64,000 nt of DNA, taken from assembly GCF_020614395.1 (NCBI RefSeq), contig NZ_CP085324.1, positions 1,245,564 to 1,309,563 on the forward strand. The letters run 5' to 3'. Shown in pieces: positions 16,500 through 25,112 of this stretch. Position numbers and translations under genes: made by a program. Source of the stretch: Salarchaeum japonicum (GTDB lineage Archaea; Halobacteriota; Halobacteria; Halobacteriales; Halobacteriaceae). How positions within the stretch are numbered: position 1 is the first letter of the stretch; every line of letters starts with the position of its first letter. The notes beneath the pieces are model-generated. The model saw only the letters and a program-made list of their open reading frames with translations, did no database searches and was not told the origin of the DNA.

Positions 16500-18120
16500 T
16501 CGTGTCACCGTCGCCCGTGTCTTCCTGCGCGAGGATGACGGCCATCGAGAGGCCGGAGACGACCACGAGGACGAGCGCCGGGAGCGCCGCCCGCCCGTAC
16601 AGCCCCGCTTCCTCTACTCGCCAGATGTACGTGACGAGCGTATCAAAGCCTAACGGACGAAGGATGAGCGTGGCGGGGAGTTCCTTCATCGTCGTGAGGA
16701 ACACGAGCGCCGCACCGGTGACGATGCCGGGCGCGATGAGCGGGAGGGTGACGGAGCGGAACGCGCCGAATCGAGACCGGCCGAGCGTGCGCGCGGCCTC
16801 GACGAGCGTCCTGTCCACCTGGAGCGCCGAGGTTCGCATCGACCCGATGGCCTGCGGGACGAACCTGACGACGTACGCGAACACGAGCAGGGGCAGGGTC
16901 TTGTAGAACGCGGGCGCGGCGTCGAGGCTGAAGCTCACGAGCGCGATGGCGAGCACGATACCGGGCGCGGCGTAGCCTGCGTACGGCGCGCGGTCGGCGA
17001 GCGCGGCCAGCCGCGAGTCGGACGCGGCCGACCGGAGCGCGATCGGGAGCGCGACGAGCACGGACGCGACGGCCGCGAGGAACGCGACGTAGAGCGAGTT
17101 CCAGCCGTACGTCCACGAGAACGCCATCGACCCGCCCGCGTAGCCGGGGCCGCCGCTCGTGAGCCAGAGCGCGAACACGACGACCGGGAGGAGAATCGCG
17201 GTCGCGCCGACGAGGAGCGGGAGGAGGAGGAGCGGGTAGCGGAGGCGGCCGAGGCGGATGGAGAGCGCGCCGCGATTGCCGCTGCTCGCGTACGCGCCGG
17301 AGTCGTCCGCGCCGATGCGGGATTCGACGGCGAGGATGACCGCGGTGACCGCGAGTAACTGGAGGGAGAGCAGGGCCGCGTAGTCCCGCATGAACCCGGT
17401 GTAGCGCGCGTAGATGAACTGCGTGAACACTTCGACGTGCATGATGTTCGGCGTGCCGAAGTCGGAGAGCGTGTAGAGCGCGACGAGGAGCGCGCCGGCG
17501 GCGACGCCCGGCAGTATCTGGGGGAGGGTGACGCGGCGGAACGCCTCCCAGCGGCCCGAGTTCAGCGTGCGCGCGGCCTCGACGAGGGACGCGTCGAGCG
17601 AGAGGAGGGAGGCGCGCGTCGTCAGGAACACGTACGGGTACGTGTAGACGGTGAGGACGAGCGCGGCCCCGGTGAAGCCGTCTATCGTGGGTATCGTCTC
17701 GACGCCGAGCGGCCGGAGCGCGTTCACGAGCACGCCGTCCTGGCCCGTGGCCGAGACGACGGCGAACGCGCCGAGGTAGCTCGGGACGGCGAGCGGGAGC
17801 GCCGCGAGCACGGTCCAGAACCGCTTGAAGGGGATGTCGGCTTGCACGGTCAACACCGCGAGCGGAACGCCGACGAGGACGCTGCCGGCGGTGACGACCG
17901 CGACGAGCGCGACGCTGCGCGCGAGCACGGCGAGCGTTGTCGCGGACGTGGCGAGGTCGATGGCGCGACCGCCGAGGCCGAGCACGTCGACGAACAGCCA
18001 TCCGAGCGGAACGACGAGCGCGGCGGCGAGCGCGGCGGCGAGCAGTGTCAGTCCGGTGCCGACCGCCGTGTCGTCGGCGACCCGGTCGGGGAGGCTGGTC
18101 AGTCGGTCGCCGACGCTCAT
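16492..18120 (-). CDS. Ferric-iron-type ABC transporter permease (fused, FbpB-like)
   Basis: The permease has 542 residues and 12 membrane helices in two fused halves. Each half has an EAA loop: EAARTLNSGRWEAFRRVTLP near residue 180 and EAARTLGRSRFGAFRSVTLP near 445. The C-terminal MKELPATLILRPLGFDTLVT segment is characteristic of FbpB/SfuB iron(III) permeases. It transports iron across the cytoplasmic membrane, driven by the ATPase encoded next. The start overlaps the stop of the binding-protein gene (ATGA). Confidence 0.87.
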   Translation of the reverse strand: MSVGDRLTSLPDRVADDTAVGTGLTLLAAALAAALVVPLGWLFVDVLGLGGRAIDLATSATTLAVLARSVALVAVVTAGSVLVGVPLAVLTVQADIPFKRFWTVLAALPLAVPSYLGAFAVVSATGQDGVLVNALRPLGVETIPTIDGFTGAALVLTVYTYPYVFLTTRASLLSLDASLVEAARTLNSGRWEAFRRVTLPQILPGVAAGALLVALYTLSDFGTPNIMHVEVFTQFIYARYTGFMRDYAALLSLQLLAVTAVILAVESRIGADDSGAYASSGNRGALSIRLGRLRYPLLLLPLLVGATAILLPVVVFALWLTSGGPGYAGGSMAFSWTYGWNSLYVAFLAAVASVLVALPIALRSAASDSRLAALADRAPYAGYAAPGIVLAIALVSFSLDAAPAFYKTLPLLVFAYVVRFVPQAIGSMRTSALQVDRTLVEAARTLGRSRFGAFRSVTLPLIAPGIVTGAALVFLTTMKELPATLILRPLGFDTLVTYIWRVEEAGLYGRAALPALVLVVVSGLSMAVILAQEDTGDGDTNE

Positions 18121-19271
18121 CCAGGAACGCCGGCCTCTCGCATGATTTCGAGCGTTTCTTCGAGGTTCGAGAGCGCGGAGAGGTCGATGTCCGGGGGGCT
18201 CAGTTCGTCGATGGTCGGCAGGTCGCCAACGGGTTCGACGCCCGGAATCATCGGGTACGCGAAACTCACGGTCGCGAAGAACTCCTGGGCTTCCGCGGAG
18301 AGCAGGTGGCGGACGAACAGGTCGACCAGGTCGGACTTCTGGGTGCCCTGTATCTTGAGCGCGCCCGCGACGTTCACGAGCGCGCCGGCGTCCCCGCTCG
18401 TGAACGCGAGGTCGAGGGGGGCGTCGGGGCGCTGGTTCTTCACGCGGAGCGCGTAGTAGTGGTTCGCGAACCCGACCGGGATGGTTCCGTCGGCGACGCG
18501 TTGGGAGACGACGAACTCGTCGGGGAAGCGCTGCGCGCCGTTCTCGCGCATCGCGACGAGCCAGTCGCGGGTCGGGTCGGGGCCGCGGAGCAACCGCATC
18601 GCGGTGACGAACGACTTGAACGCGCCGTACGTTGGGGCCCAGCCGACCGTGTTCGGGAACGAGGCGGTGGTCGGGAACTCCCGAACGGTCGCCGGGACGT
18701 CGCTCTCGTCGAGCTGGTCGGTGTTGTACGGGACGCTCCGCGCGCGGCCGGCGACGCCGACCCAGGCGTTGTCGTCACCCTGGAAGCCGCTCGGGACGGG
18801 TTCGACCACGGTATCGCCGAGCGGGTCGTAGGCGTCGTTGTCGGCGACGTACCCGAGCGAACTGGCGTCTATCGACCAGAACACGTCCGCCTGTGGCGCG
18901 CCCGATTCGACTTCTTCGACGATGTTCTGCGCGAGCGAGGAGGACGCGGCGCTGCTCTCGTAGACGGTGAAGTCGGGGTATATCTCCTGGAGCATCTCGA
19001 CGAAGCGGTAGTAGATTCCGCCTTCGCCGCCGCCGATGTAGAGGTTGAGTTCGCCGGAGAGGTCGGGGAGGTCTTCGATGGACGTGCCGCCGGGCGCGGG
19101 GCGGCCCTCGATGATGGCTCCGGAGCCGCGGAACGTGGCGAGTTCGGGGATTGTTACGCTTTCGTCGTCCGAGTTGCCGCCGATGAGTCCCTGGCAGCCG
19201 GCGAGGCCGGCGAGCGACCCGGCGGCCGCTGTCTGGAGAACGCGTCGGCGGGTTCGACGTGAGTCGCGCAT
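18117..19271 (-). CDS. Iron(III) ABC transporter substrate-binding lipoprotein
   Basis: The protein has 384 residues. The N-terminus is a twin-arginine lipoprotein signal: RRTRRRVLQTAAAGSLAGLA with lipobox LAGC (Cys about 27). The mature part is a class of FbpA-like binding proteins: ELNLYIGGGEGGIYYRFVEM, QADVFWSIDASSLGYV, SVPYNTDQLDESDVP and a closing domain with VGFANHYYALRV, whose paired tyrosines are the usual Fe(III) ligands in FbpA proteins. It captures iron outside the cell. It is first gene of a four-gene operon and has iron-box-like palindrome 3 five bases upstream of its ATG, overlapping the promoter. Iron specificity is inferred from family and box; other metals or phosphonate-like ligands are less likely. 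Confidence 0.86.
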   Translation of the reverse strand: MRDSRRTRRRVLQTAAAGSLAGLAGCQGLIGGNSDDESVTIPELATFRGSGAIIEGRPAPGGTSIEDLPDLSGELNLYIGGGEGGIYYRFVEMLQEIYPDFTVYESSAASSSLAQNIVEEVESGAPQADVFWSIDASSLGYVADNDAYDPLGDTVVEPVPSGFQGDDNAWVGVAGRARSVPYNTDQLDESDVPATVREFPTTASFPNTVGWAPTYGAFKSFVTAMRLLRGPDPTRDWLVAMRENGAQRFPDEFVVSQRVADGTIPVGFANHYYALRVKNQRPDAPLDLAFTSGDAGALVNVAGALKIQGTQKSDLVDLFVRHLLSAEAQEFFATVSFAYPMIPGVEPVGDLPTIDELSPPDIDLSALSNLEETLEIMREAGVPG

Positions 19272-19275
19272 ATGA

Positions 19276-19291
19276 TTTAGGCGAACCTAAA
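19276..19291 (-). promoter_or_regulatory. Iron-box-like palindrome 3 (before iron ABC operon)
   Basis: TTTAGG-CGAA-CCTAAA, followed at 19294-19300 by an extra half-site ACCTAAG. The TATA-like stretch AGGTTATTT lies at about 19289-19297, so a bound protein would cover the promoter of the leaderless gene starting at 19271. Because this copy sits before the iron transporter, it gives the best clue to what the shared palindrome senses. Confidence 0.8.
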
Positions 19292-19314
19292 TAACCTAAG
19301 TGTTTGTGGTTTCG

Positions 19315-20481
19315 TCAGTCCAGCGCGGCCGCCGTCGCGGGGTCGGTCTCCCGGGACTCGATGGCGTCCAGACAGTCGAGCCACGCCCGCATCGCCTCTC
19401 CGCACTCGTTCAGGAATCCGCCGTTGTTCCAGTCGCTCCAGTCACCCGTCGCGAGTTCGTCCGCGATAGCGCGGAACACGCCAGCGTACGAGTCTGCGTC
19501 CCCGCCGACGCGGTCTGCGACCTTCCAGACGTGTTCGTTCAGTTCGAGACCGGCGACCTCGTTCTGGAGGTCGTCGAAGGTCGACCGCGGGGCCTTGTTG
19601 TGCTCGCAGAGCGGGTCGCCGTTGTATATCTGGGTGTCGAGCACGTCGCACGCGCGCTTCAGGAACACGCCCGACCAGATGTCGTCGAACCGCCCGACCT
19701 CCCAGTCGTTGTCGTCCATCGGCAACTGGTAGAACGCGGGCACGACCTCCCGGCGGAACGCGAGGTTCATCGAACACACCGTGAGGTACTGGCCGGACGC
19801 GGCGACGAAATCCGTCTCGAAGTCCTCGCGGGCGGTTCGCGTCTGCGCCTGCCCCCGGAGGTCGCCGTCCATCAGGATGCGTACGGCGTCGAGGTCGGGG
19901 ACGTTCGTCCAGAGGCCCTGCGAGGCGACCACGGAGTCCACGTGCTCGGTCTCCGCGGTCACGGATTCGTCCATCGCCGCGTACGGGTATCCGCGCGGGT
20001 AGAGGTCGTTGTCGCCCTCGTGGAGGACGTTCACCCACTGCTCGTCGGAACGCATCGACCGCACCTCGCCCTCGTAGTGGAGGTTGGTCATGTGCGTCCC
20101 GAAGAAGTCCACGTCGTCGTGCGGCCGCGTGTCGTCGTCGATGAACACGCCGTACTCGAATCCCGGGTCGTCCCAGAGGTAGAGCAGGCCGAACGAGGTC
20201 TGCGCGTGGCTGGCCGCGGGAATCAGGTCGGCGTACTCGGAGAGGCCGCGGTCGTCGAACCACGCGTCGCGGCCGGTGCCGTCGAACACCGCGCCCGCGA
20301 CGTCGAGGTCGTCGAGCATGCGTTCCATCGCGGCGGTGTCGCAGAAGTCCTCGGTGACGAGGACGAAGAACAGCCGGTCGGTGTCGAAGCCGTGGCGGCG
20401 GGCGTTCTCGACGTAACTCCGCACGCAGTCGTACTCGCGTATCGTCGGGACGACGACGCAGATGTCCGGGCGGTCGCTCAT
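19315..20481 (-). CDS. Reversibly glycosylated polypeptide (UDP-arabinopyranose mutase)-like protein
   Basis: The soluble protein has 388 residues. The N-terminal strand is DICVVVPTIREYDCVRSYVE. An acidic FIDDDTRPHDD motif (about 118) corresponds to the DxD of the RGP family. PRGYPY, SGQYLTVCSMNLAFRREVVP, FYQLPMDDNDW and RFDDIWSGVFLKR match the conserved core of plant reversibly glycosylated polypeptides, which autoglycosylate and interconvert UDP-arabinose ring forms. The archaeal reaction is unknown. Its ATG is preceded by a strong Shine-Dalgarno GGAGGTG, unlike the leaderless neighbours, and by iron-box-like palindrome 4. It heads the iron-linked glycan locus and could supply an activated sugar. 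Confidence 0.78.
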   Translation of the reverse strand: MSDRPDICVVVPTIREYDCVRSYVENARRHGFDTDRLFFVLVTEDFCDTAAMERMLDDLDVAGAVFDGTGRDAWFDDRGLSEYADLIPAASHAQTSFGLLYLWDDPGFEYGVFIDDDTRPHDDVDFFGTHMTNLHYEGEVRSMRSDEQWVNVLHEGDNDLYPRGYPYAAMDESVTAETEHVDSVVASQGLWTNVPDLDAVRILMDGDLRGQAQTRTAREDFETDFVAASGQYLTVCSMNLAFRREVVPAFYQLPMDDNDWEVGRFDDIWSGVFLKRACDVLDTQIYNGDPLCEHNKAPRSTFDDLQNEVAGLELNEHVWKVADRVGGDADSYAGVFRAIADELATGDWSDWNNGGFLNECGEAMRAWLDCLDAIESRETDPATAAALD

Positions 20482-20496
20482 TCACCTCCACCGAGG

Positions 20497-20512
20497 TTTA
20501 GGCAATCCTAAA
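20497..20512 (-). promoter_or_regulatory. Iron-box-like palindrome 4 (before RGP-like gene)
   Basis: TTTAGG-CAAT-CCTAAA, 15 bases before the ATG at 20481. Between them is the Shine-Dalgarno sequence, so this transcript has a short leader. This is the fourth copy of the palindrome within 9.4 kb, all on minus-strand promoters. Confidence 0.75.
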
Positions 20513-20567
20513 AACTATCGGGATAGGATGGTCGCGACCGGACACCGGAAGCGACGGACGCTCTGAG

Positions 20568-21329
20568 CTACCGTTCGCCAGAGGCGTCGTCGGCGTCACC
20601 GCGGGTTTCGTAGCGGTCGACGAGCGCGCCGACGAGCACGGCCTGGACGGTGCCGACGACCGCCGTGCTGAGGAAGCCGCCGGCGACCGGGACGCGGGCG
20701 AGCAGCCACGCGCCCAATCCGAGAACGACCGCGGTGACGACGAACGGGAGCCTGCGCCCGTGGGAGGCGTCGCCGCTCCGGCGGAGCGCGCGGTCGAACC
20801 GGTAGCCGGCGGCGAGGAACCCGGGGAGAAGGAAGACGTACGCGACGACGAACGCGACGACGACGAGCACGGCGAGTCCGAGCGGGAGCAGGCCCACCGA
20901 ACCCTCTAGGCTGACGAGTCCCGGGAGGACGGCGAGCGCGACCATCCAGCCGGCGTACCCGGCGAGGGAGTCGGGGTCGGCGGTCAGGCATCGCGTGATG
21001 GTGTACCAGCCGGCGGCGGCGACCGCGAGCGCGGCGAGCGCTTCGAGCGCGACGGCCCAGGCGAGCGCGGGGAGTTCGAGGTGGACGAACGCGCCGAGCT
21101 GGCGGGTGGTTCGCGCGACGCCGGCGGGGAAGACGTTGTACTGGACGCTGACCGTGTCGTACATCCAGACGGGGTCGCCTGCGGGGAGCGGGTCGGCGCG
21201 CCGGAGCCAATCGACGGCGGCGACGACGACGCCGGCGGCGACGAACGGGACGACGAGCCGGGGGTCGGCGCGCACCCGCGCCAGCACGAGGCCGCCGAAC
21301 GTCGCGGGTTGTCGGTCGTCCCCGGTCAT
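20568..21329 (-). CDS. Polytopic membrane protein of unknown function
   Basis: The protein has 253 residues. After a short polar N-terminus it has about six membrane helices (around residues 25-45, 75-110, 125-165, 175-205 and 210-240), with an RFDRALRRSGD loop. I do not recognise the family; it resembles halophile proteins with repeated four-helix modules. Its ATG overlaps the stop of the Tat-exported propeller protein upstream, so the two are probably made together and may interact at the membrane. No iron-box-like palindrome precedes this pair. Confidence 0.7.
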   Translation of the reverse strand: MTGDDRQPATFGGLVLARVRADPRLVVPFVAAGVVVAAVDWLRRADPLPAGDPVWMYDTVSVQYNVFPAGVARTTRQLGAFVHLELPALAWAVALEALAALAVAAAGWYTITRCLTADPDSLAGYAGWMVALAVLPGLVSLEGSVGLLPLGLAVLVVVAFVVAYVFLLPGFLAAGYRFDRALRRSGDASHGRRLPFVVTAVVLGLGAWLLARVPVAGGFLSTAVVGTVQAVLVGALVDRYETRGDADDASGER

Positions 21330-22561
21330 GGTTCCGCGAGCGCGAGGACGCGGTGTCGGTTCGCGGCGTACAGCCGGCCGCCGGACACGATCGGCGTCGA
21401 GAGCGGAACGCGTTCGGGCGTGAACGAGAACCGGCGGCGGCCGGTCGCGGCGTCGAACGCGCGCAACTCGTACCCGTCCCCGACGACGTACACGACGCCG
21501 TCCGCGACGACGGGCGACCCCCGTCCGGAGAACCCGGCCGTCCACGCGGGTTCGCCGGTGTCGAGGCGGAGCGCGTGCAGGGACTCCGTGCCGTCCGCGA
21601 CGAACGCGAGACCGTCGGCGACCGCCGGTTCGCTCTCGACGGCGTTCCCGTCGTGGTCGTACTCCCAGGCGGTCGCGCCGTCCGCGGACGCGAGCAGTCG
21701 CGCGGTCTCCCGGGTGAGAGCGAGGACACCCGTGTCGGTCGCGGCCACGACGTGCACGCGGTCGTCCAGCCGTCGATGCCAGCGCCGGTCGCCCGTCGCC
21801 AGGTCGTACGCGTTGACGCGATACGGGTAGTTCGCGACGTACACCACGCCGTCCCGGACGACGACGTCGTTGACAACCGTGTCGCCGTAGTCGCCGGCGT
21901 CCGGTTCGACCGACCACGCGGTGTCGCCGGTGTCGCCGTCGAGCACGACGACCCGCCCCCGTTCGGGGACGGCGGCGACGACGCGGCCGTCCACGCTCAC
22001 CGGGGACGGCCCCCGGAACGACCGCGGGCCGAACGAGTACGTTCCGAGGGTGTCCGGCGCGCGCGGGCCGCGCCAGCGTTCGGTGCCGACGCGCCAGCCG
22101 ACGACCGGGAGTTCGACGCCGCCCGCCGCGTCCCAGCCGCTGAGCCCGCCGGTGCCCGTGGTCGCGAGCGTCGGCGTCGTGTAGTGGTCGGCGGCCGTGT
22201 GCGCGGGGGTCGCCTGCGCGGTTCCCTCGACCGCGAACCGCCGGTCGCCCGTCGCGGCGTCCACCGCGACGACGCCACCGCCGGCGGCGTAGACGATTCC
22301 GTCCACGAGTATCGGTTCGCTCGCGCCGACGAACCACCCCGGCATGTTCGCCGTCCACGCGAGTTCCACGTCGTCCGTCGGCCCGCTCGCGTCGGGGCTG
22401 TGCGCGGTGCCGGCGGGGTCGTGGCGCGCCATCGGCCACCGCTCGCCGTCGGTCTGTGCGTTCGGTTCGCGCGTCGAGAGCGCGGCCGCGCCGGCCGCAC
22501 CCGCCGTCGTGGCGGCGAGACCGCCGGCGGCCGCCCGCAACACGCGTCGTCTGGAGGGCAT
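21326..22561 (-). CDS. Tat-exported PQQ-like beta-propeller protein
   Basis: The protein has 411 residues from the ATG at 22559-22561. A twin-arginine signal (PSRRRVLRAAAGGLAATTAG) leads into an outer-surface propeller: repeats of the type VDGIVYAAGGGVVAVDAATGDRRF, VVLDGDTGDTAWSVEPD, VYVANYPYRVNAYDLATGDRRW and GVVYVVGDGYELRAFDAATGRRRF, about seven to eight blades. These match PQQ-enzyme and BamB-like blades. No catalytic residues of alcohol dehydrogenases are obvious, so a binding or scaffold role is more likely than a quinoprotein enzyme. It is coupled to a membrane protein gene. A TATA-like CTATTACG lies about 30 bases upstream. Confidence 0.8.
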   Translation of the reverse strand: MPSRRRVLRAAAGGLAATTAGAAGAAALSTREPNAQTDGERWPMARHDPAGTAHSPDASGPTDDVELAWTANMPGWFVGASEPILVDGIVYAAGGGVVAVDAATGDRRFAVEGTAQATPAHTAADHYTTPTLATTGTGGLSGWDAAGGVELPVVGWRVGTERWRGPRAPDTLGTYSFGPRSFRGPSPVSVDGRVVAAVPERGRVVVLDGDTGDTAWSVEPDAGDYGDTVVNDVVVRDGVVYVANYPYRVNAYDLATGDRRWHRRLDDRVHVVAATDTGVLALTRETARLLASADGATAWEYDHDGNAVESEPAVADGLAFVADGTESLHALRLDTGEPAWTAGFSGRGSPVVADGVVYVVGDGYELRAFDAATGRRRFSFTPERVPLSTPIVSGGRLYAANRHRVLALAEP

Positions 22562-22634
22562 CACGTCACTCTGCCCGCGCTGAACACGTAATAGTTTTGA
22601 CGAGGGTGTCGCGGTCGAAAGAAGGCGGACTGGA

Positions 22635-24986
22635 TTACTCGGCGGTGATGCGGGAGAGCCGCATCGCGTTGGCGGTGACGCCGACGGTCATGCCGGCGTC
22701 GCCGGCGAGGACGGCGAGCCAGATGGGGACGTAACCGAAGGGGACGGCGAGCGCGAGGCCGGCCTTGACGGCGAGGCTCGCGCCGACGTTCTGCCGGATG
22801 ACGGTGTTCGCGCGGATGGCGAGCGTGTGGAGGTAGGGGAGGCGGGAGAGGTCGTCCCCCATGAGGGCGATGTCGGCGGTTTCGAGCGCGGTGTCGGTGC
22901 CGGCCGCGCCCATCGCGACGCCGACGGTCGCGGTCGCCATCGCGGGCGCGTCGTTGATGCCGTCCCCGACCATCGCGACGGTCTCGTACTCGTCAACGAG
23001 GGCTTCGACGGCGGCGACTTTCTGCTCGGGGAGGAGTTCGGCGCGCACGTCGTCGATACCGACCTGGTCGGCGATGGCGCGCGCGGTGCGTTCGTTGTCC
23101 CCGGTGAGCATCACGGTGTGTTCGACGCCCTGCGCGTGCAACTGCGAGACCGCGCGCTCGGCTTCCGGGCGTACTTCGTCCGCGACGGCGATGACGCCCT
23201 CCAGTTCGTCCGCCGTGCCGACGAGAACGACGGTCTTCCCCTCGGACTGGAGTTCGGGGACGGTGTCGGAGAGGAGGTCGAGGCAGTTGTGGCGCTCGCA
23301 CAACGCCTGGGACGTTTTCGTTACGACGCCGCCGTCCGTGGTCGCGTGGACGTGCGAGAGGTCGAACCCGAGTTCCTCGAACAGGCCGGGTTTGCCCGCG
23401 TAGTGCCGGGTGCCGTCGAGGTCGGCGCGCACGCCCTTCCCCGTGATGCTCTGGAAGTCGGACACGTCGTTACGCTGGACGGACTCCGCGTCGGCGCGCT
23501 CGACGATGGCGTCCCCGATCGGGTGTTCGCTGCGGCGTTCGAGGCCGCGCGCGCACCGGAGCACGTCCGCTTCGGTGTTCCCGTTCAGGGGAACCACGTC
23601 GGTGACGGTGAGTTCGCCCTTCGTGAGCGTGCCGGTCTTGTCGAACGCGACGGCGTCCACGTCCGCGACGGCTTCGAGGTGCGGGCCGCCCTTCACGAGC
23701 ACGCCGTTCTTCGCGGCGCTCGTCAGTCCGGAGACGACGGAGACGGGCGTGGAGATGACGAACGCGCAGGGGCAGGCGAGCACGAGGAGGGTGAGGCCGT
23801 TCACGAACGCGTCCGTCCACGAGGTTCCGAGGACGAACGGACTCCCGAGCACGACGAGCACGGCGAACGCGACGACGGCTGGCGTGTAGTAGGCGGCGAA
23901 CCGCTCCACGAACTGCTCGCGCTCGGTCTGTTCGGACTGCGCGTCCTCGATGAGGTCGACGACCCGGGAGAGCGTGTTCTCGTCCGCGGCCGCGGTGACT
24001 TCGATTTCGAGGTAGCCCTCCTCGTTGATGGTGCCGGCGTACACCTCGTCGCCCTCGGTCTTGTCCACGGGCACGCTCTCGCCCGTGATGGGGGCCTGAT
24101 TCACGGCGCTCCCGCCCTCTACCACGACGCCGTCCATCGGTATCTTCTCTCCCGGACGCACCACGACCACGTCGCCGACCTCGACGGCTTCGACGGGGAC
24201 GGTTTCGGTCGTGTCGCCGCGCTTCACCGTGGCCTCGTCCGGCGAGAGATCCATCAGTTCCTGGAGGCTGCTCCGCGCGCGATCCATCGACGCGCGTTCG
24301 AGGAGTTCCGCGACGCTGAACAGCACCGCGAGCGTCGCCGCCTCGAAGTAGAGCGACTCCCCGAACCCGACGCTCGCGGCGAGCGCGCCCGTGATGGCGA
24401 GCGTCATCAGGAAGTCGATGTCGAGGCTGTAGTTCCGCGCGGAGTAGTAGCCGTTGCGCACGATCTCCTGGCCGCCGAGACCGACCGCGACCAGGAAGAG
24501 CGCGTCCGCGAGGTGAATGGGTTCGCCGAGCACCGCCGCGACCTGCGGGTTCGACGCGACGACGAACTCGAACACCAGGCCGATCGCGAGGAGGACGCCG
24601 CTCGCGGCGGTCTTCTTCGCGCGCGTGCTCCGCCACACGCCCGCCTCGCCGCCGTGGTCGTGTCCCTCCGCCTCGTCGTGGTCGCCGCTCGACTCGCTGT
24701 CGCGGCCGCCGTCGACGCCGACGACCTCGTAGCCCGCGCCCTCGACGGCCGCGACAACCTCGTCTTCGTCGGCGTCGGCGGGGTCGAACGTCGCGACGAC
24801 CCGGCCCGTGGTCGGGTGCGTCTCGTACGACTGGAGGCCGGGGACGCCGCTGAGGCCGTTCTCGACCTTGCCGGCGCAGGACGCGCAGTCCATGCTCGGC
24901 ACCGCGAGTTCGAGCGTCACCCCGGTGGGTGCGTCGGCGTCCGCGGGCGCGCGCTCGGCGTCCCCGCGGTCTTCGGAGGGAGTCAT
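22635..24986 (-). CDS. Heavy-metal P1B-type ATPase (Zn/Cd exporter type)
   Basis: The protein has 783 residues. An N-terminal metal-binding domain has SMDCASCAGKVE (about 30-42), then a His/Asp-rich linker. Eight helices surround the usual domains: actuator TGES (about 300), metal site ACPCAFVISTPVSVVSG, phosphorylation DKTGTLTKGEL and hinge GDGINDAPAM. The last helices carry NVGASLAVKAGLAL and WLAVLAGDAGM; a Lys and an Asp at these places are the Zn/Cd/Pb selectivity residues of P1B-2 pumps. It should expel divalent metals. The upstream region has two inverted repeats fit for a metal repressor. Confidence 0.88.
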   Translation of the reverse strand: MTPSEDRGDAERAPADADAPTGVTLELAVPSMDCASCAGKVENGLSGVPGLQSYETHPTTGRVVATFDPADADEDEVVAAVEGAGYEVVGVDGGRDSESSGDHDEAEGHDHGGEAGVWRSTRAKKTAASGVLLAIGLVFEFVVASNPQVAAVLGEPIHLADALFLVAVGLGGQEIVRNGYYSARNYSLDIDFLMTLAITGALAASVGFGESLYFEAATLAVLFSVAELLERASMDRARSSLQELMDLSPDEATVKRGDTTETVPVEAVEVGDVVVVRPGEKIPMDGVVVEGGSAVNQAPITGESVPVDKTEGDEVYAGTINEEGYLEIEVTAAADENTLSRVVDLIEDAQSEQTEREQFVERFAAYYTPAVVAFAVLVVLGSPFVLGTSWTDAFVNGLTLLVLACPCAFVISTPVSVVSGLTSAAKNGVLVKGGPHLEAVADVDAVAFDKTGTLTKGELTVTDVVPLNGNTEADVLRCARGLERRSEHPIGDAIVERADAESVQRNDVSDFQSITGKGVRADLDGTRHYAGKPGLFEELGFDLSHVHATTDGGVVTKTSQALCERHNCLDLLSDTVPELQSEGKTVVLVGTADELEGVIAVADEVRPEAERAVSQLHAQGVEHTVMLTGDNERTARAIADQVGIDDVRAELLPEQKVAAVEALVDEYETVAMVGDGINDAPAMATATVGVAMGAAGTDTALETADIALMGDDLSRLPYLHTLAIRANTVIRQNVGASLAVKAGLALAVPFGYVPIWLAVLAGDAGMTVGVTANAMRLSRITAE

Positions 24987-25009
24987 TACTCGACCCTACC
25001 CGCCGGAAA

Positions 25010-25061
25010 AGTATTAATTTACCTGCTATGAACACGGCGTGTTCTACCAGAAGTTAATACT
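25010..25061 (-). promoter_or_regulatory. Nested inverted repeats in the Zn/Cd ATPase promoter
   Basis: GAACAC-GGC-GTGTTC (25030-25044) is a perfect 6-bp palindrome pair. It is nested inside a wider inverted repeat, AGTATTAA at 25010-25017 with TTAATACT at 25054-25061. The inner site resembles the TGAACA-N6-TGTTC operators of ArsR/SmtB metal sensors. The outer arms are AT-rich and could include the TATA box for the ATPase gene starting at 24986. No arsR gene is in the window nearby. Confidence 0.5.
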
Positions 25062-25112
25062 AGAATGGAGATGAGTTAATAATTCGCGGTGGGGTGCTTG
25101 TTCGCCGAGCGG

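Noticed and set aside
22827-25031. Open frame of 734 codons antisense to the Zn/Cd ATPase
   Set aside because: Shadow of the real gene; composition is Arg/Val/Asp-rich without domain motifs.
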